NCBI GenBank assembly: GCA_017503015.1
Contig: JAFVTX010000012.1
Span: forward strand, 1 to 33,188
DNA length: 33,188 nucleotides
From: Fibrobacter sp.
GTDB taxonomy: Bacteria > Fibrobacterota > Fibrobacteria > Fibrobacterales > Fibrobacteraceae
Direction: 5' to 3'
The translations under genes and the position numbers were made by a program. Positions 1-6,875 of this stretch are shown piece after piece. Under the pieces are notes generated by a model. That model ran no database searches. It worked only from the letters and a program-made list of their open reading frames with translations, and was not told where the DNA came from. Within the stretch, counting starts at the first letter, position 1. Every line of letters begins with the position of its first letter.

Positions 1-186
1 AAGTATTCTTAAACTGGGTACAAAAAACTAAGCCCCATATTAAAAGTGAAACGGGACTGCTACTTTTTGTTCCCACTATCAAATTGACAGTTTATTTAAG
101 AATACCTTGCCGCATATTTATTAACTCCTTGTATAATACTAAATCTAATTATATTCCTTAGATTAGGCAAGTCTTTTTCTGTAAAT
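1..186. other. Left-edge non-coding stretch with inverted repeat
   Basis: No coding region is supported here. The sequence is AT-rich. A 10-bp motif TATTCTTAAA near position 4 recurs inverted as TTTAAGAATA at about 95-104, so the first ~105 bases could fold or could be ends of a small element. Bases about 160-190 read on the minus strand directly after the transposase stop codon as TTTACAGAAAAAGACTTGCC, which resembles the kind of terminal inverted repeat found just after IS256-family transposase genes; this is an inference because the partner end is not present. Confidence 0.35.
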
Positions 187-495
187 TCATGCACAAAAAG
201 CAGATTTTTCCATTTCCTTCTCGGTTAAGTAAGCTTTTTCTTCCATCCATTCCTCGTGTTGTTCCATCAGTAGCGAGCCGATGAGCCTCTCGCACGATTC
301 TGGATTCGGGAAGACGCCTACGACTTTTGTCCTCTTCTTGATTTCCTTGTTCAGGCGTTCTACGCAGTTCGACGTCCTGATTCTTCGCCACCATCCCTCG
401 TTGAAGTCGAAGTAGGTCATGGATTCCTCCGCGTTGCTTTCCAGCCAATCCGCGAAGGACTGGTGCTTCTTGGTCTCGGACCAGTATTGCACAGC
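160..495 (-). mobile_element. Truncated IS256-family insertion sequence (3' end only)
   Basis: The reading frame between about 495 and 187 encodes only the C-terminal third of an IS256-family transposase, with the conserved RxRTSNxxERLNKEIKxRT segment and the following VGVFPN motif. The 5' part of the transposase and the other inverted repeat are missing; their place is taken by the TPR coding sequence. The right boundary (about 495) is placed where TPR similarity ends and is approximate. The left boundary is placed at an IR-like sequence after the stop codon and is inferred. Confidence 0.6.
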
Positions 496-1116
496 ACCGC
501 GTAGCGCCATGCCATAATAGGGGTTCAAGTTTTCGGGGTCGATGGAGAGCGACTTCTCGAAAAGCTCCTTTCCCTTCGCGTACTTGCCCTGCTTGCAGTA
601 GATGCCGCCCAGGTTGTTCAGCGCGAGCGCGTTGTCCGGGTGGTATTGCAAAATCTTGCTGAAATATCCGTCCGCAGCCTCGGTGTTTCCCTTGGCGCTC
701 AATATGTTGCCCATCAGGAGCAAAGCCCACAAATTCTTGTCGTCAAGCAGCAGCGCGTCAAGACAGCTGTCTTGCGCCTTTTCCAGGTCGCCGCCTTCCA
801 TCGTCACCTGCGCGAGCAGACGGTGGTATTCGCTGTTGTATGGCCAGAGTCCGATGGCCTCGCGAAGCGCGAACCTTGCGCTGTTGAACTTGTGAGCGTT
901 TGAATGTTCCACCGCCTTGTCGAACTGCTTCTGCGCCTTTTGCGCCTTGCGTTCGTCGATGGAAACCTTTATTTCATGGTCTGAAATGCGTTCAAGCTGG
1001 GGACGGCAGGAATCCTCGGCTTTGAAGAAGCCGAGGATGGAGTACTCCATCGCGTCCAGCGAATCCGCCTTGAAGGGCGGCTGGTGCATGTCGAAGATTC
1101 GTTCGAAATTCTGCAT
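187..1116 (-). CDS. TPR protein fused in frame to the C-terminus of an IS256-family transposase
   Basis: Start chosen at the ATG at 1114-1116, preceded by AGAGAG; an in-frame upstream extension to 1242 is less likely. The 309-residue product has two unlike parts. Residues ~60-203 form tetratricopeptide helices (motifs such as LWALLLMGNILSAKGNTEAA and ALALNNLGGIYCKQGKY). From about residue 208 to the end the protein matches the C-terminus of IS256/Mutator transposases: RRIRTSNCVERLNKEIKKRT, then VVGVFPNPESCERLIG and MEQHEEW. The transposase N-terminus and most of its catalytic core are absent. The simplest reading is that a truncated IS copy lies against a TPR gene and supplies its new 3' end. 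The TPR part may still bind a protein partner; the transposase part cannot be active alone. Codons run open through the junction, so the chimera may be expressed. Confidence 0.7.
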   Translation of the reverse strand: MQNFERIFDMHQPPFKADSLDAMEYSILGFFKAEDSCRPQLERISDHEIKVSIDERKAQKAQKQFDKAVEHSNAHKFNSARFALREAIGLWPYNSEYHRLLAQVTMEGGDLEKAQDSCLDALLLDDKNLWALLLMGNILSAKGNTEAADGYFSKILQYHPDNALALNNLGGIYCKQGKYAKGKELFEKSLSIDPENLNPYYGMALRGAVQYWSETKKHQSFADWLESNAEESMTYFDFNEGWWRRIRTSNCVERLNKEIKKRTKVVGVFPNPESCERLIGSLLMEQHEEWMEEKAYLTEKEMEKSAFCA

Positions 1117-1679
1117 CTGTTCTCTCTTTTCGCCGTAAAAGATACAAAAATGGAGGCGCCTCACTTGACAGCTTCTGCAATTCGCAAGCAATCGCAGCCG
1201 TTCCCGCCGTTTCGCTTTTGTTCGCTGTGCAAAACGCTGCAAGCGTTCCGCAGCATTAAGCCGCTAAACTGTCCGCCAAAGGCGCCAAATGGGCGTACGC
1301 GAAGCTGCACGCCTGCGGGGGGGGGGGGGCTAAAGTTGCGAAATTTCACTTTTTTCAAAAGTGTCACGAATTGACAGAATAAATTTTTATTTTTTCCGCT
1401 GCTCAAGTCGGGACGGAAAAAATCCCCTTCGATATCTATATCGCCCTCAAGCTCATTTTCTTTTTTTCGTCGCGCAGTCGCGTGAGTTGAGTATGAGGTT
1501 TTTATATATCAATATCTCCACAATAACGGAGTGAGTCCTACTCATACTCCTACTGTTGATTATTCTCCTATTACTACTACTGATATAATAGGCTTGCAAG
1601 TTTTTGTCGCGACTTGAACCCGTTTGTTATGCCTGGGTTCAAGCGTTTGCAAATCGTTGCGACTTGCAAAAGTTCCCAC
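1117..1679. other. Spacer of ~560 bp without a convincing gene
   Basis: Only short shadow reading frames occur here and none has recognisable similarity. Visible structure: a run of 13 G at 1317-1329; an AT-rich patch at 1375-1400; a string of CTACT/TACTAC-like triplets at 1538-1582; and an inverted repeat CTTGAACCC (1613-1621) / GGGTTCAAG (1635-1643) with a 13-nt loop. The left boundary of the integrative element probably falls in this spacer, but no direct repeat matching the tRNA-like right end was found. Confidence 0.5.
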
Positions 1680-1701
1680 AAAAAAAGGCCCGAACAGGGC
1701 C
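1680..1701 (-). terminator. Rho-independent terminator of the XRE repressor gene
   Basis: On the minus strand GGCCC-TGTTC-GGGCC is followed by seven T. It lies about 40 bases beyond the stop codon of the leftward repressor gene and so ends its transcript. Confidence 0.75.
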
Positions 1702-1741
1702 AAAGGACTGCTTATGCCTAAGCTAAAGGAACACGGGGAAA

Positions 1742-2065
1742 TTACCCTTGTTGGTCTTCAGAACTTTCATCTTTTAGACGCAGACTGCGAAGCCCGTTGC
1801 GTACGATTAGAGCGCATTCCTCGGGAGTCAGCACAACCTCGCCCCGAAACTCCGCAGCGTGACGAGTCTTTATCGCCTCCCAAAGTTCAGGAGTGAAAAG
1901 CTCGTCGATTCCCATGCCGATTTCCAGTAGCTTCTGGCAAATGTCGTAGCTGGGAGTCGCCTTGCCTTTCTTCCAAGCGGTGACGCTTGAGGCGTTGAGT
2001 CCCAGTTCGTCGGCCAGGGTGCTGGCCGTCTTGTTTGTTCTGTCAAGGTATTTTTCAACGTTCAT
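1742..2065 (-). CDS. XRE/Cro-CI-type HTH transcriptional regulator
   Basis: The 107-residue product has an N-terminal helix-turn-helix of the XRE type, roughly residues 8-55: ASTLADELGLNASSVTAWKK followed by GKATPSYDICQKLLEIG. The remainder (residues 60-107) is a short charged tail with no recognised domain. The family binds operators as a dimer and typically keeps a temperate element silent. It is transcribed away from the rightward early operon across a 90-bp AT-rich control region that holds two TATTCAAT half-sites in opposite orientation, which are plausible operators. It is followed by its own terminator. The role as element repressor is inferred from position and fold; no cleavage or peptidase domain is present, so induction would not be by CI-type self-cleavage. 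Confidence 0.8.
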   Translation of the reverse strand: MNVEKYLDRTNKTASTLADELGLNASSVTAWKKGKATPSYDICQKLLEIGMGIDELFTPELWEAIKTRHAAEFRGEVVLTPEECALIVRNGLRSLRLKDESSEDQQG

Positions 2066-2158
2066 GCCATAAATTTAATCAAAAATTGCACAGTATTCAA
2101 TAATTTTTAAAAAATTTTTAAAAAATCCCTTGATTTTTTGCTTAGAATTGAATAGATT
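2066..2158. promoter_or_regulatory. Divergent control region with paired half-sites and phased A-tracts
   Basis: This AT-rich gap separates the leftward repressor from the rightward early genes. TATTCAAT at 2094-2101 recurs inverted as ATTGAATA at 2147-2154; the two sites are 53 bp apart, close to five helical turns. Between them the 11-bp unit TTTTTAAAAAA is repeated exactly twice (2104-2114 and 2115-2125), giving phased A-tracts expected to bend DNA. The arrangement suggests a repressor-controlled divergent promoter; binding by the XRE protein is an inference. Confidence 0.5.
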
Positions 2159-2188
2159 TTGAATGTAAGGCAAAAGAAATTGAAAAGT

Positions 2189-2371
2189 ATGCAAAAGAAA
2201 ATAAACGGTACGCAAAAAATTTGGCAGGTCGGCATAACGGCACGGGCGAAGCAGGCCCTGGAGCAGCTGGCCAGCGAGAACAAGCGAAAGGGTTTCCCGG
2301 CGAGCCAGGGACTCATTGCCTCAACCTTGATACTTAGGGCTTTTGAACATGGCGAATCCATATTGGGCTAA
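2189..2371 (+). CDS. Small DNA-binding-like protein, first gene of the early operon
   Basis: The 60-residue product starts at the ATG at 2189; a TTG at 2159 in the same frame would add ten residues. The central segment QVGITARAKQALEQLASENK, followed by a stretch that includes SQGLIASTLILRAF, has the layout of a short beta strand and two helices seen in ribbon-helix-helix proteins, but no diagnostic motif fixes this. It overlaps the next gene by 23 bp, suggesting translational coupling. Function is not known; a role in regulating or organising the early operon is possible. Confidence 0.5.
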   Translation: MQKKINGTQKIWQVGITARAKQALEQLASENKRKGFPASQGLIASTLILRAFEHGESILG

Positions 2372-2819
2372 GGTTTCGTTCAGTGACTTTATCAAGCACT
2401 TCCGAAAAATGACGGATGAACAGATTATCGCCGACGTGAGGGATTCGATGGATGCACTTGAGGATGTTGACGGGACTGGCGACAGTTTCGGGGCGTTCAT
2501 GGTGAAATGTTCCAGCGAGAGAATCCAGCAGCGCAGCGAGGTCAACAGGGCGAACGCCCTGGCTGGACACGAAAAACACGGACATGAGATTAGGAAAGTA
2601 CAGCCGCCGCGATTGCCGACGACCGAGGAACTTTACGACTTCTGCGCGGAAAAGCACCTCGACGACGCGCTGGGACGCGAATGGCTGGAGATTACGCTTT
2701 CCAGGGGAGGGAAAACCCGTGAGGGCATGACGATTATGAACTGGAAAGGGGCAGTCACGAACTACGTGGCGGCAAGGCTAAAAAACCTGTCGAAGGGACA
2801 ACAAATGAACAACTACTAA
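2349..2819 (+). CDS. Phage-type replication-like protein
   Basis: The 156-residue product begins at the ATG at 2349; a TTG two codons upstream is an alternative. Residues ~90-150 contain LPTTEELYDFCAEKHLDD, an aromatic WLEITL segment and MTIMNWKGAVTNYVAARL. This pattern (a short PTxxEV-like helix, then a glycine-rich turn, then NWKxAVxNW-like end) is common at the C-terminus of phage replication-initiator or DnaD-like proteins. The N-terminal half (FSDFIKHFRKMTDEQIIADV) is not recognised and is short for a full initiator. It lies immediately before the Bet/RecT gene, fitting a DNA-replication module. The assignment is moderate to weak. Confidence 0.55.
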   Translation: MANPYWAKVSFSDFIKHFRKMTDEQIIADVRDSMDALEDVDGTGDSFGAFMVKCSSERIQQRSEVNRANALAGHEKHGHEIRKVQPPRLPTTEELYDFCAEKHLDDALGREWLEITLSRGGKTREGMTIMNWKGAVTNYVAARLKNLSKGQQMNNY

Positions 2820-2840
2820 CAATAAAGGGAAACCAAAACC

Positions 2841-3692
2841 ATGATGAACACATTAGCTACACAATCCAATCCGCAGCAGGTCAACGACGCCCTGCTGCTT
2901 GACTACCTCACCGCGACGACGCCGGGTCTCAACGACCACCAGGTCAAGCAGTTCCTCGCGGTTTCCATGGCGTTCGGGCTGAACCCGTGGAAGAAAGAAG
3001 TTTATGCCGTCACGTACAACAATCGCGACGGCGGAAAGACGATGAGCATCGTCACGGGGTACGAAGTGTACCTCAAGCGTGCCGAGATGAACCCCAACTA
3101 CGACGGCTACGAGACCGAATGGCGCGGCGAGTTCGTCAGGGGCAAGTCCACCAAGAGTGGCAAGAACGGCAACTACAGCGTGGATGCACTGGTTCCCAAG
3201 GACGGGGACGTGAGCTGCATCTGCCGCGTTTTCCGCAAGGACAGGAAGGTTCCCGTAAAGTGCGAGGTATTTTTCAGCGAGTACGACCAGGGCAATTCCA
3301 TGTGGCAAAGCAAGCCCAGGGTCATGCTTGAGAAGGTCGCGATTGCGCGTGCGTTCCGCCTCGCTTTCCCCGTGGAGTTCGGCGGGATGCCCTATGAGAG
3401 CGCGGAGCTTTCGCCGGAACAGGGACTCGACCCCGAAAAGGAAATCAAGATTGAGGAAGCGGTGGAAAGGGCGGAAGCCCCGAAGCCGGAACAGCAGCCG
3501 CAGGAACATACGGGCGACCGCAAGGCGAAATTCATCGAGGTGTGCAACAAGATGATTCCCGCCGCGATTAAGGACACGCTCAAGGCGTACAACTGTCGCA
3601 GCCTGGAAGAACTGGGCCTTGACCAGATTGACGGATTCTACCGCGAGGCGAAGCGCGTGGAAGCCGGAATGATGCAGGAGGTGGAGTTCTAA
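2841..3692 (+). CDS. bet: Phage recombination protein Bet/RecT (single-strand annealase)
   Basis: The 283-residue product belongs to the Bet/RecT single-strand annealing family. Family hallmarks are visible: QVKQFLAVSMAFGLNPWKKE with following VYAVTY, then SIVTGYEVYLKRAEMNP, the KVPVKCEVFFSEYDQ segment, and KPRVMLEKVAIARAFRLAFP leading to GGMPY. The core spans residues ~30-185; residues 190-235 are a Glu/Pro-rich linker and 235-283 a variable helical tail. The protein anneals complementary DNA during recombination and replication of the element. A ribosome site AAAGGGA precedes the start. The usual partner exonuclease (lambda Exo, RecE or YqaJ type) is not adjacent. The gene overlaps the next by TAATG, so the pair is probably coupled. 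Confidence 0.92.
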   Translation: MMNTLATQSNPQQVNDALLLDYLTATTPGLNDHQVKQFLAVSMAFGLNPWKKEVYAVTYNNRDGGKTMSIVTGYEVYLKRAEMNPNYDGYETEWRGEFVRGKSTKSGKNGNYSVDALVPKDGDVSCICRVFRKDRKVPVKCEVFFSEYDQGNSMWQSKPRVMLEKVAIARAFRLAFPVEFGGMPYESAELSPEQGLDPEKEIKIEEAVERAEAPKPEQQPQEHTGDRKAKFIEVCNKMIPAAIKDTLKAYNCRSLEELGLDQIDGFYREAKRVEAGMMQEVEF

Positions 3693-4687
3693 TGGAGGCG
3701 ACGATGGAAACCGAAGAAGTGATGGAAGAAAAGAACCCCAATGCGCTCGTCCTTATCGACGAGGGAAAACAGTTCGCGGTCAAGACGGACTGCATGGACC
3801 CGGAGGCGCTTTTCCTGGACAAGAAGAACTTTGTCCCGATGCTCAACCAAGTCAAGAAGATTGCGCGTGGGCTGATTGCCGATGTTCACACCGAGGAAGG
3901 GTTCAAGGCCCGCAAGGCGATGAACGCCAAGCTCGCGAAGCTCAAGACCGCCATCGAGGACAGGGGCGCACAGGTCGCCAAGGAACTCAAGGCGAAGCCC
4001 AAGCGCGTCGATGAAACGCGGCGGCTTGTGAAGGAAACGCTCGAAATGCTCCAGAAGGAGGTCATGGCGCCCATCAGGGAAATCGAGGCGAGACAGCAGG
4101 AAATCGTGGAGATTTCCAACATTCCCGCGACGGCCATCGGCTGCAATTCCGAAGGGTGCAGGCAGGTGCTTGAAGCCATCGAAGCACATGTTCACGACGC
4201 CAAGTACTGGGACGAAAGCTACCAGGAAGCGATGGACGCCATCAACGACGCGAGGCGCCAGGTCAACGGCATCCTCGCCAGCGCGGAGAAGCAGGAGGCG
4301 GAGAAAGCTGAACTGGAACGCTTGAGGGCGAGTCAGGCGGACTTTGAAAAGGCGGCGCGTGAAAAGGCGGAAGCCGAGAAACGCGAAACGGAAGAAAAAC
4401 TGCGCAAGGCGCAAGAAGAAGCAGAAACGGCAAAACGCGAGGCGGAAGCGGCCAAGCGCGAAGCTGCGGAAGCACAGAAATTGACCAATGTCGATTTCGG
4501 GGAGGCTGATGCCAAGGCGACACGCGAGGCGATGCTTTTCCCGGACGACGAACGCCAATACCGACGCATGGCGAATCGGGAAGCACTCGAAGACCTGATG
4601 AACTACGGACTTGACGAAGCCGCCGCGAAGCAGCTCGTTACGGACATAGTGCACGGGAAAGTGCGCCATGTGCGGTTTGTTTACTAA
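3692..4687 (+). CDS. DUF1351-like phage coiled-coil protein
   Basis: The 331-residue product is strongly charged. Residues ~40-130 (LNQVKKIARGLIADVHTEEG, then a KARKAMNAKLAKLKTAIEDR segment and IREIEARQQE) resemble DUF1351-type proteins that accompany RecT genes in phages. Residues ~190-270 form a long Ala/Glu/Lys/Arg coiled coil. The C-terminus (EALEDLMNYGLDEAAAKQLV) is helical. The start at 3692 overlaps the bet stop codon; a second ATG at 3704 has a GGAGG five bases before it and may be the true start. The role is unknown; the neighbourhood suggests it aids annealase-driven replication or recombination. Confidence 0.7.
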   Translation: MEATMETEEVMEEKNPNALVLIDEGKQFAVKTDCMDPEALFLDKKNFVPMLNQVKKIARGLIADVHTEEGFKARKAMNAKLAKLKTAIEDRGAQVAKELKAKPKRVDETRRLVKETLEMLQKEVMAPIREIEARQQEIVEISNIPATAIGCNSEGCRQVLEAIEAHVHDAKYWDESYQEAMDAINDARRQVNGILASAEKQEAEKAELERLRASQADFEKAAREKAEAEKRETEEKLRKAQEEAETAKREAEAAKREAAEAQKLTNVDFGEADAKATREAMLFPDDERQYRRMANREALEDLMNYGLDEAAAKQLVTDIVHGKVRHVRFVY

Positions 4688-4810
4688 GAAAACTCGCAGC
4701 TTTTTCTAACCCAAGCTGCGGCGCTGCTGGTGCGCGAATCGCCAGCGTTCTTTCTTTGACTAAAAACAGTTAAGAAAATCAACAACCAATAACCATAAAG
4801 GAAAAAACAA
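4688..4810. other. Intergenic hairpin between coiled-coil and 88-aa genes
   Basis: A perfect 8-bp inverted repeat CGCAGCTT (4695-4702) / AAGCTGCG (4713-4720) lies just after the stop codon, followed by a weaker GCTGG/CCAGC pair and a T-rich stretch. This may attenuate or end the early transcript. A ribosome site AAAGGAAAAAACAA leads into the next gene. Confidence 0.4.
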
Positions 4811-5077
4811 ATGACATACGAAGCAAGAGGAAGGTTCGAGGAAACCTTCGCAAATGTACCGGGCGTAACCGTTTCGGAACTCAAGATTACCTGCGACGAC
4901 CATGCACACGTTCTTCGCTGGATGGCAGCTGTCGTAAAGGAATGTACGGGCGTCGCACTTGAGGAACGGATAAAGTTCAGCGTCTATGAAAAGATTGACG
5001 ACGAACGCGTGAACTCGAAGGAGTATTTCGTTTACGAGGGAGGCGAGAACGTCTCCTGGAACAAGGTGAAGATTTAG
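4811..5077 (+). CDS. Unrecognised 88-residue protein of the element
   Basis: The gene has a good ribosome-binding site (AAAGGA) and base composition like its neighbours. The product is acidic, with alternating hydrophobic residues suggestive of an alpha/beta fold (VTVSELKITCDDHAHVLRWM, then RIKFSVYEKI). No family was recognised. Position in the rightward operon suggests an accessory early function. Confidence 0.6.
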   Translation: MTYEARGRFEETFANVPGVTVSELKITCDDHAHVLRWMAAVVKECTGVALEERIKFSVYEKIDDERVNSKEYFVYEGGENVSWNKVKI

Positions 5078-5125
5078 CCGACCGCTGCATGGTGCAGGCG
5101 GTGGCCTAGATGGATTGAATCGAAG

Positions 5126-5443
5126 ATGGACAGACTTGAAAAGGAACTTGAACAGATAATCGTGATGGAAGATGCAGGGCTTAGCCTACGCTCGCTCTGT
5201 CGCATTTATAAGGAAACCGTGCTGGACGACGAGTCCATGAAGGACATTCCGCTTGAGGCGAAGCAGTTCGCCGTTGCGGAGAGCCTTACCAAAGGCTACT
5301 GCGGGATAGCACGGAAGTTCGGGTTTAATGATGAAAGGTTCATGTCTGGACTCATGTCAAACTTTATGCTGCCACTTGTGGCCGCGCTGCATTATATCGT
5401 CACCAGGAATGGTGAAAGGAGTACCGATGAAGATAATCGCTGA
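5126..5443 (+). CDS. Unrecognised 105-residue helical protein
   Basis: The product starts MDRLEKELEQIIVMEDAG and is predicted to be mostly helical from its residue pattern; the segment SLRSLCRIYKETVL could be helix-turn-helix-like but this is not secure. No clear ribosome site precedes the ATG. The 48-bp gap upstream contains an imperfect hairpin (CCGC TGCA...TGCA GGCGG). The 3' end overlaps the next gene by 17 bp, which supports it being a real gene translated with its neighbour. Confidence 0.5.
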   Translation: MDRLEKELEQIIVMEDAGLSLRSLCRIYKETVLDDESMKDIPLEAKQFAVAESLTKGYCGIARKFGFNDERFMSGLMSNFMLPLVAALHYIVTRNGERSTDEDNR

Positions 5444-5693
5444 TGAAGAATTTCTCGACCGTACCGAGGCTGGGAATTTTATCGGGATGGCGACATCCAC
5501 TTTCGACAAGCTGTTGGCAAAAAGCCGTCACGGCAAGTTGGTCTATCCGCTGGAAGTTTACCAGCCGGGCGGACGCGGTACTCCGATGTGGTTCAGCAAA
5601 TCCAGGTTGAAGGAATGGCTCAACAATGTCATTTCCAGCGGCGGCATCGCCGTGTGTGCGAGAAAGACGCACTTCACGATGGACGAATTTTAG
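5427..5693 (+). CDS. Excisionase-like HTH DNA-binding protein
   Basis: The start at 5427 is chosen for its AAAGGAG ribosome site; longer upstream readings in this frame lack one. The 88-residue product has the layout of AlpA/excisionase-type winged helix proteins: FLDRTEAGNFIGMATSTFDK (recognition helix region, residues ~8-28), then a basic loop and FSKSRLKEWLNNV as the closing helix. Such proteins direct excision by a tyrosine integrase or activate its gene. The presence of an integrase in the same element fits. The C-terminal 20 residues are not conserved in that family. Confidence 0.65.
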   Translation: MKIIADEEFLDRTEAGNFIGMATSTFDKLLAKSRHGKLVYPLEVYQPGGRGTPMWFSKSRLKEWLNNVISSGGIAVCARKTHFTMDEF

Positions 5694-5758
5694 GAAGATA
5701 CCTCCTTGACGCACGAAGGCCCTGGCTTATGCCGGGGCCTTTTCTATTTTTGTTTCAA

Positions 5759-6247
5759 ATGGAGAATGAAGCAATGGCTCAAAAGTTAAAAACAGTTCAA
5801 AAAGCATGGATTGAACATATTAAGGCAGGGAATCGGATAAAAGAACTGATTAAGGGAACGTCAAATATAATGGGCGATTACTCTGAGTTTCTTATAAGCA
5901 AACTGTATAAAGCGGAAAAAATGCCCAATTCGAATAAAAGTTTTGATTTGAAATGTGAAGATGGAACTCGGATTCAAGTGAAATCGAGACAAGTTTCTTC
6001 CGGGAAAACAGATAAATCGTTGAATATTTTTCGCTCTTGGGATTTTGATTTGCTTGTTGTTGTGTTGTTTTGGAATGATGGTTCGTTATATAAAGTTATT
6101 GAGATGAAAGCTGACGATGCAAAAGTTTTTAGAACGCCTAATAAACATCAAAATGGATTTATAATTCATACTTCAAAAGATTTTCTTGAATGTAGCGAGG
6201 CAAATGACAGAACCGCTGATATGAAAAAAATGATTGACGAAGAATAA
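5759..6247 (+). CDS. PD-(D/E)XK-like nuclease-fold protein (DUF6998-like)
   Basis: Two starts fit: ATG at 5759, or ATG at 5774, which has GGAG nine bases upstream. The product has the order of motifs expected for a restriction-endonuclease fold: GDYSEFLISKLY (acidic residue in a helix), then SFDLKCEDG (Asp), then RIQVKSR (QxK), then FDLLVVVLF strand. DUF6998-type proteins show the same order. Residue roles are inferred from the pattern only. The gene is clearly more AT-rich than the flanking element genes and sits with the next gene between the early operon and the integrase, where phage and satellite elements often carry cargo. It may be a defence or DNA-processing nuclease. It is not a recognised partner exonuclease of Bet. 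Confidence 0.65.
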   Translation: MENEAMAQKLKTVQKAWIEHIKAGNRIKELIKGTSNIMGDYSEFLISKLYKAEKMPNSNKSFDLKCEDGTRIQVKSRQVSSGKTDKSLNIFRSWDFDLLVVVLFWNDGSLYKVIEMKADDAKVFRTPNKHQNGFIIHTSKDFLECSEANDRTADMKKMIDEE

Positions 6248-6259
6248 TTATTTGTAATT

Positions 6260-6601
6260 ATGGTCGAGATTGAACATGCATTGAGGAACTACCTTGTGAA
6301 CCCAAATGACTTGGATTTGGGCTTCGCGATGGCTGCTTTGGCTCGAAAGACAAAAGCGCATTATCGCGAACTGGGAGGCAACCTAAAGAAGGAAGCGGTC
6401 ACGCTCGGCAAGACTTTCGCGATTGATTTGAAAATCGGTAAATGGCCCGATGTTCTTGACGGAAGGTTTGAAAACAACTTTAAAACAAAAACCGTTTCCT
6501 TCTTGAAGAAGATAAACGGTGATGTGCATAAGGCTGCGGAACTAATGCTCAAGCAGTGCCTTAAAACAGTTGAAAAGAATGCTGGTTTGAAAAAGCCTTA
6601 G
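6260..6601 (+). CDS. Unrecognised 113-residue cargo protein
   Basis: The gene starts 12 bp after the nuclease-like gene, so the two are probably cotranscribed. The product is basic and helical (FAMAALARKTKAHYRELGGN, DVHKAAELMLKQCLKTVEKN), with no transmembrane segment and no recognised motif. Its 3' end overlaps the convergent membrane-protein gene by four bases. A joint function with the nuclease-like protein is inferred from spacing only. Confidence 0.55.
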   Translation: MVEIEHALRNYLVNPNDLDLGFAMAALARKTKAHYRELGGNLKKEAVTLGKTFAIDLKIGKWPDVLDGRFENNFKTKTVSFLKKINGDVHKAAELMLKQCLKTVEKNAGLKKP

Positions 6602-6798
6602 AGGCGACTAAACAGGAAAAATACCAGTCCCCATGCGGCAATGACAGCAGCGCCGCCAACAACAATTAGAGACCCAAGAATGAGGCAGAAGGAACGGAAC
6701 GTTTCGGGCTTCGATTTATGTTCTTGAAGCGGCACGAATAGCATTTCGTAAAGGCCGAGAATAAAGTTTTTCCATGCGTCGATAGTCTCTTTAATCAT
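6598..6798 (-). CDS. Small single-span membrane protein
   Basis: The 66-residue product has a hydrophobic segment at residues ~38-63 (FCLILGSLIVVGGAAVIAAW and following FFLF) after an amphipathic N-terminal part. No ribosome site is obvious. It lies downstream of the integrase terminator on the same strand. It is too short for a confident holin call and has no lysis partner. It could be a small envelope protein of the element or an unused frame. Confidence 0.45.
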   Translation of the reverse strand: MIKETIDAWKNFILGLYEMLFVPLQEHKSKPETFRSFCLILGSLIVVGGAAVIAAWGLVFFLFSRL

Positions 6799-6810
6799 GT
6801 TTCAATAATA

Positions 6811-6861
6811 ACAAAAAGAAAACCCGGAATAGATTTCATTGATGATAAAATCTACTCCGGG
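6811..6861 (-). terminator. Rho-independent terminator of the integrase gene
   Basis: The minus strand holds CCCGGAGTAGATTT pairing with AAATCTATTCCGGG (one mismatch) and then TTTTCTTTTTG. It begins 15 bases beyond the integrase stop codon. Confidence 0.8.
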
Positions 6862-6875
6862 CAGATTGGAGGAAA

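Noticed and set aside
1613-1643. 3' half of the tRNA whose 5' half lies at 8151-8189
   Set aside because: The CTTGAACCC/GGGTTCAAG pair resembles a T-arm, but stem pairing fails on both strands and no AAGTCCC acceptor strand follows.
3689-4669. A 326-codon frame antisense to the DUF1351-like gene
   Set aside because: Arg/Phe/Leu-rich shadow of the coiled-coil coding repeats; the forward gene has overlap with bet and a recognisable family.
6598-6798. Phage holin
   Set aside because: One membrane span and small size fit, but there is no endolysin, no second span and no lysis context; kept only as a small membrane protein.
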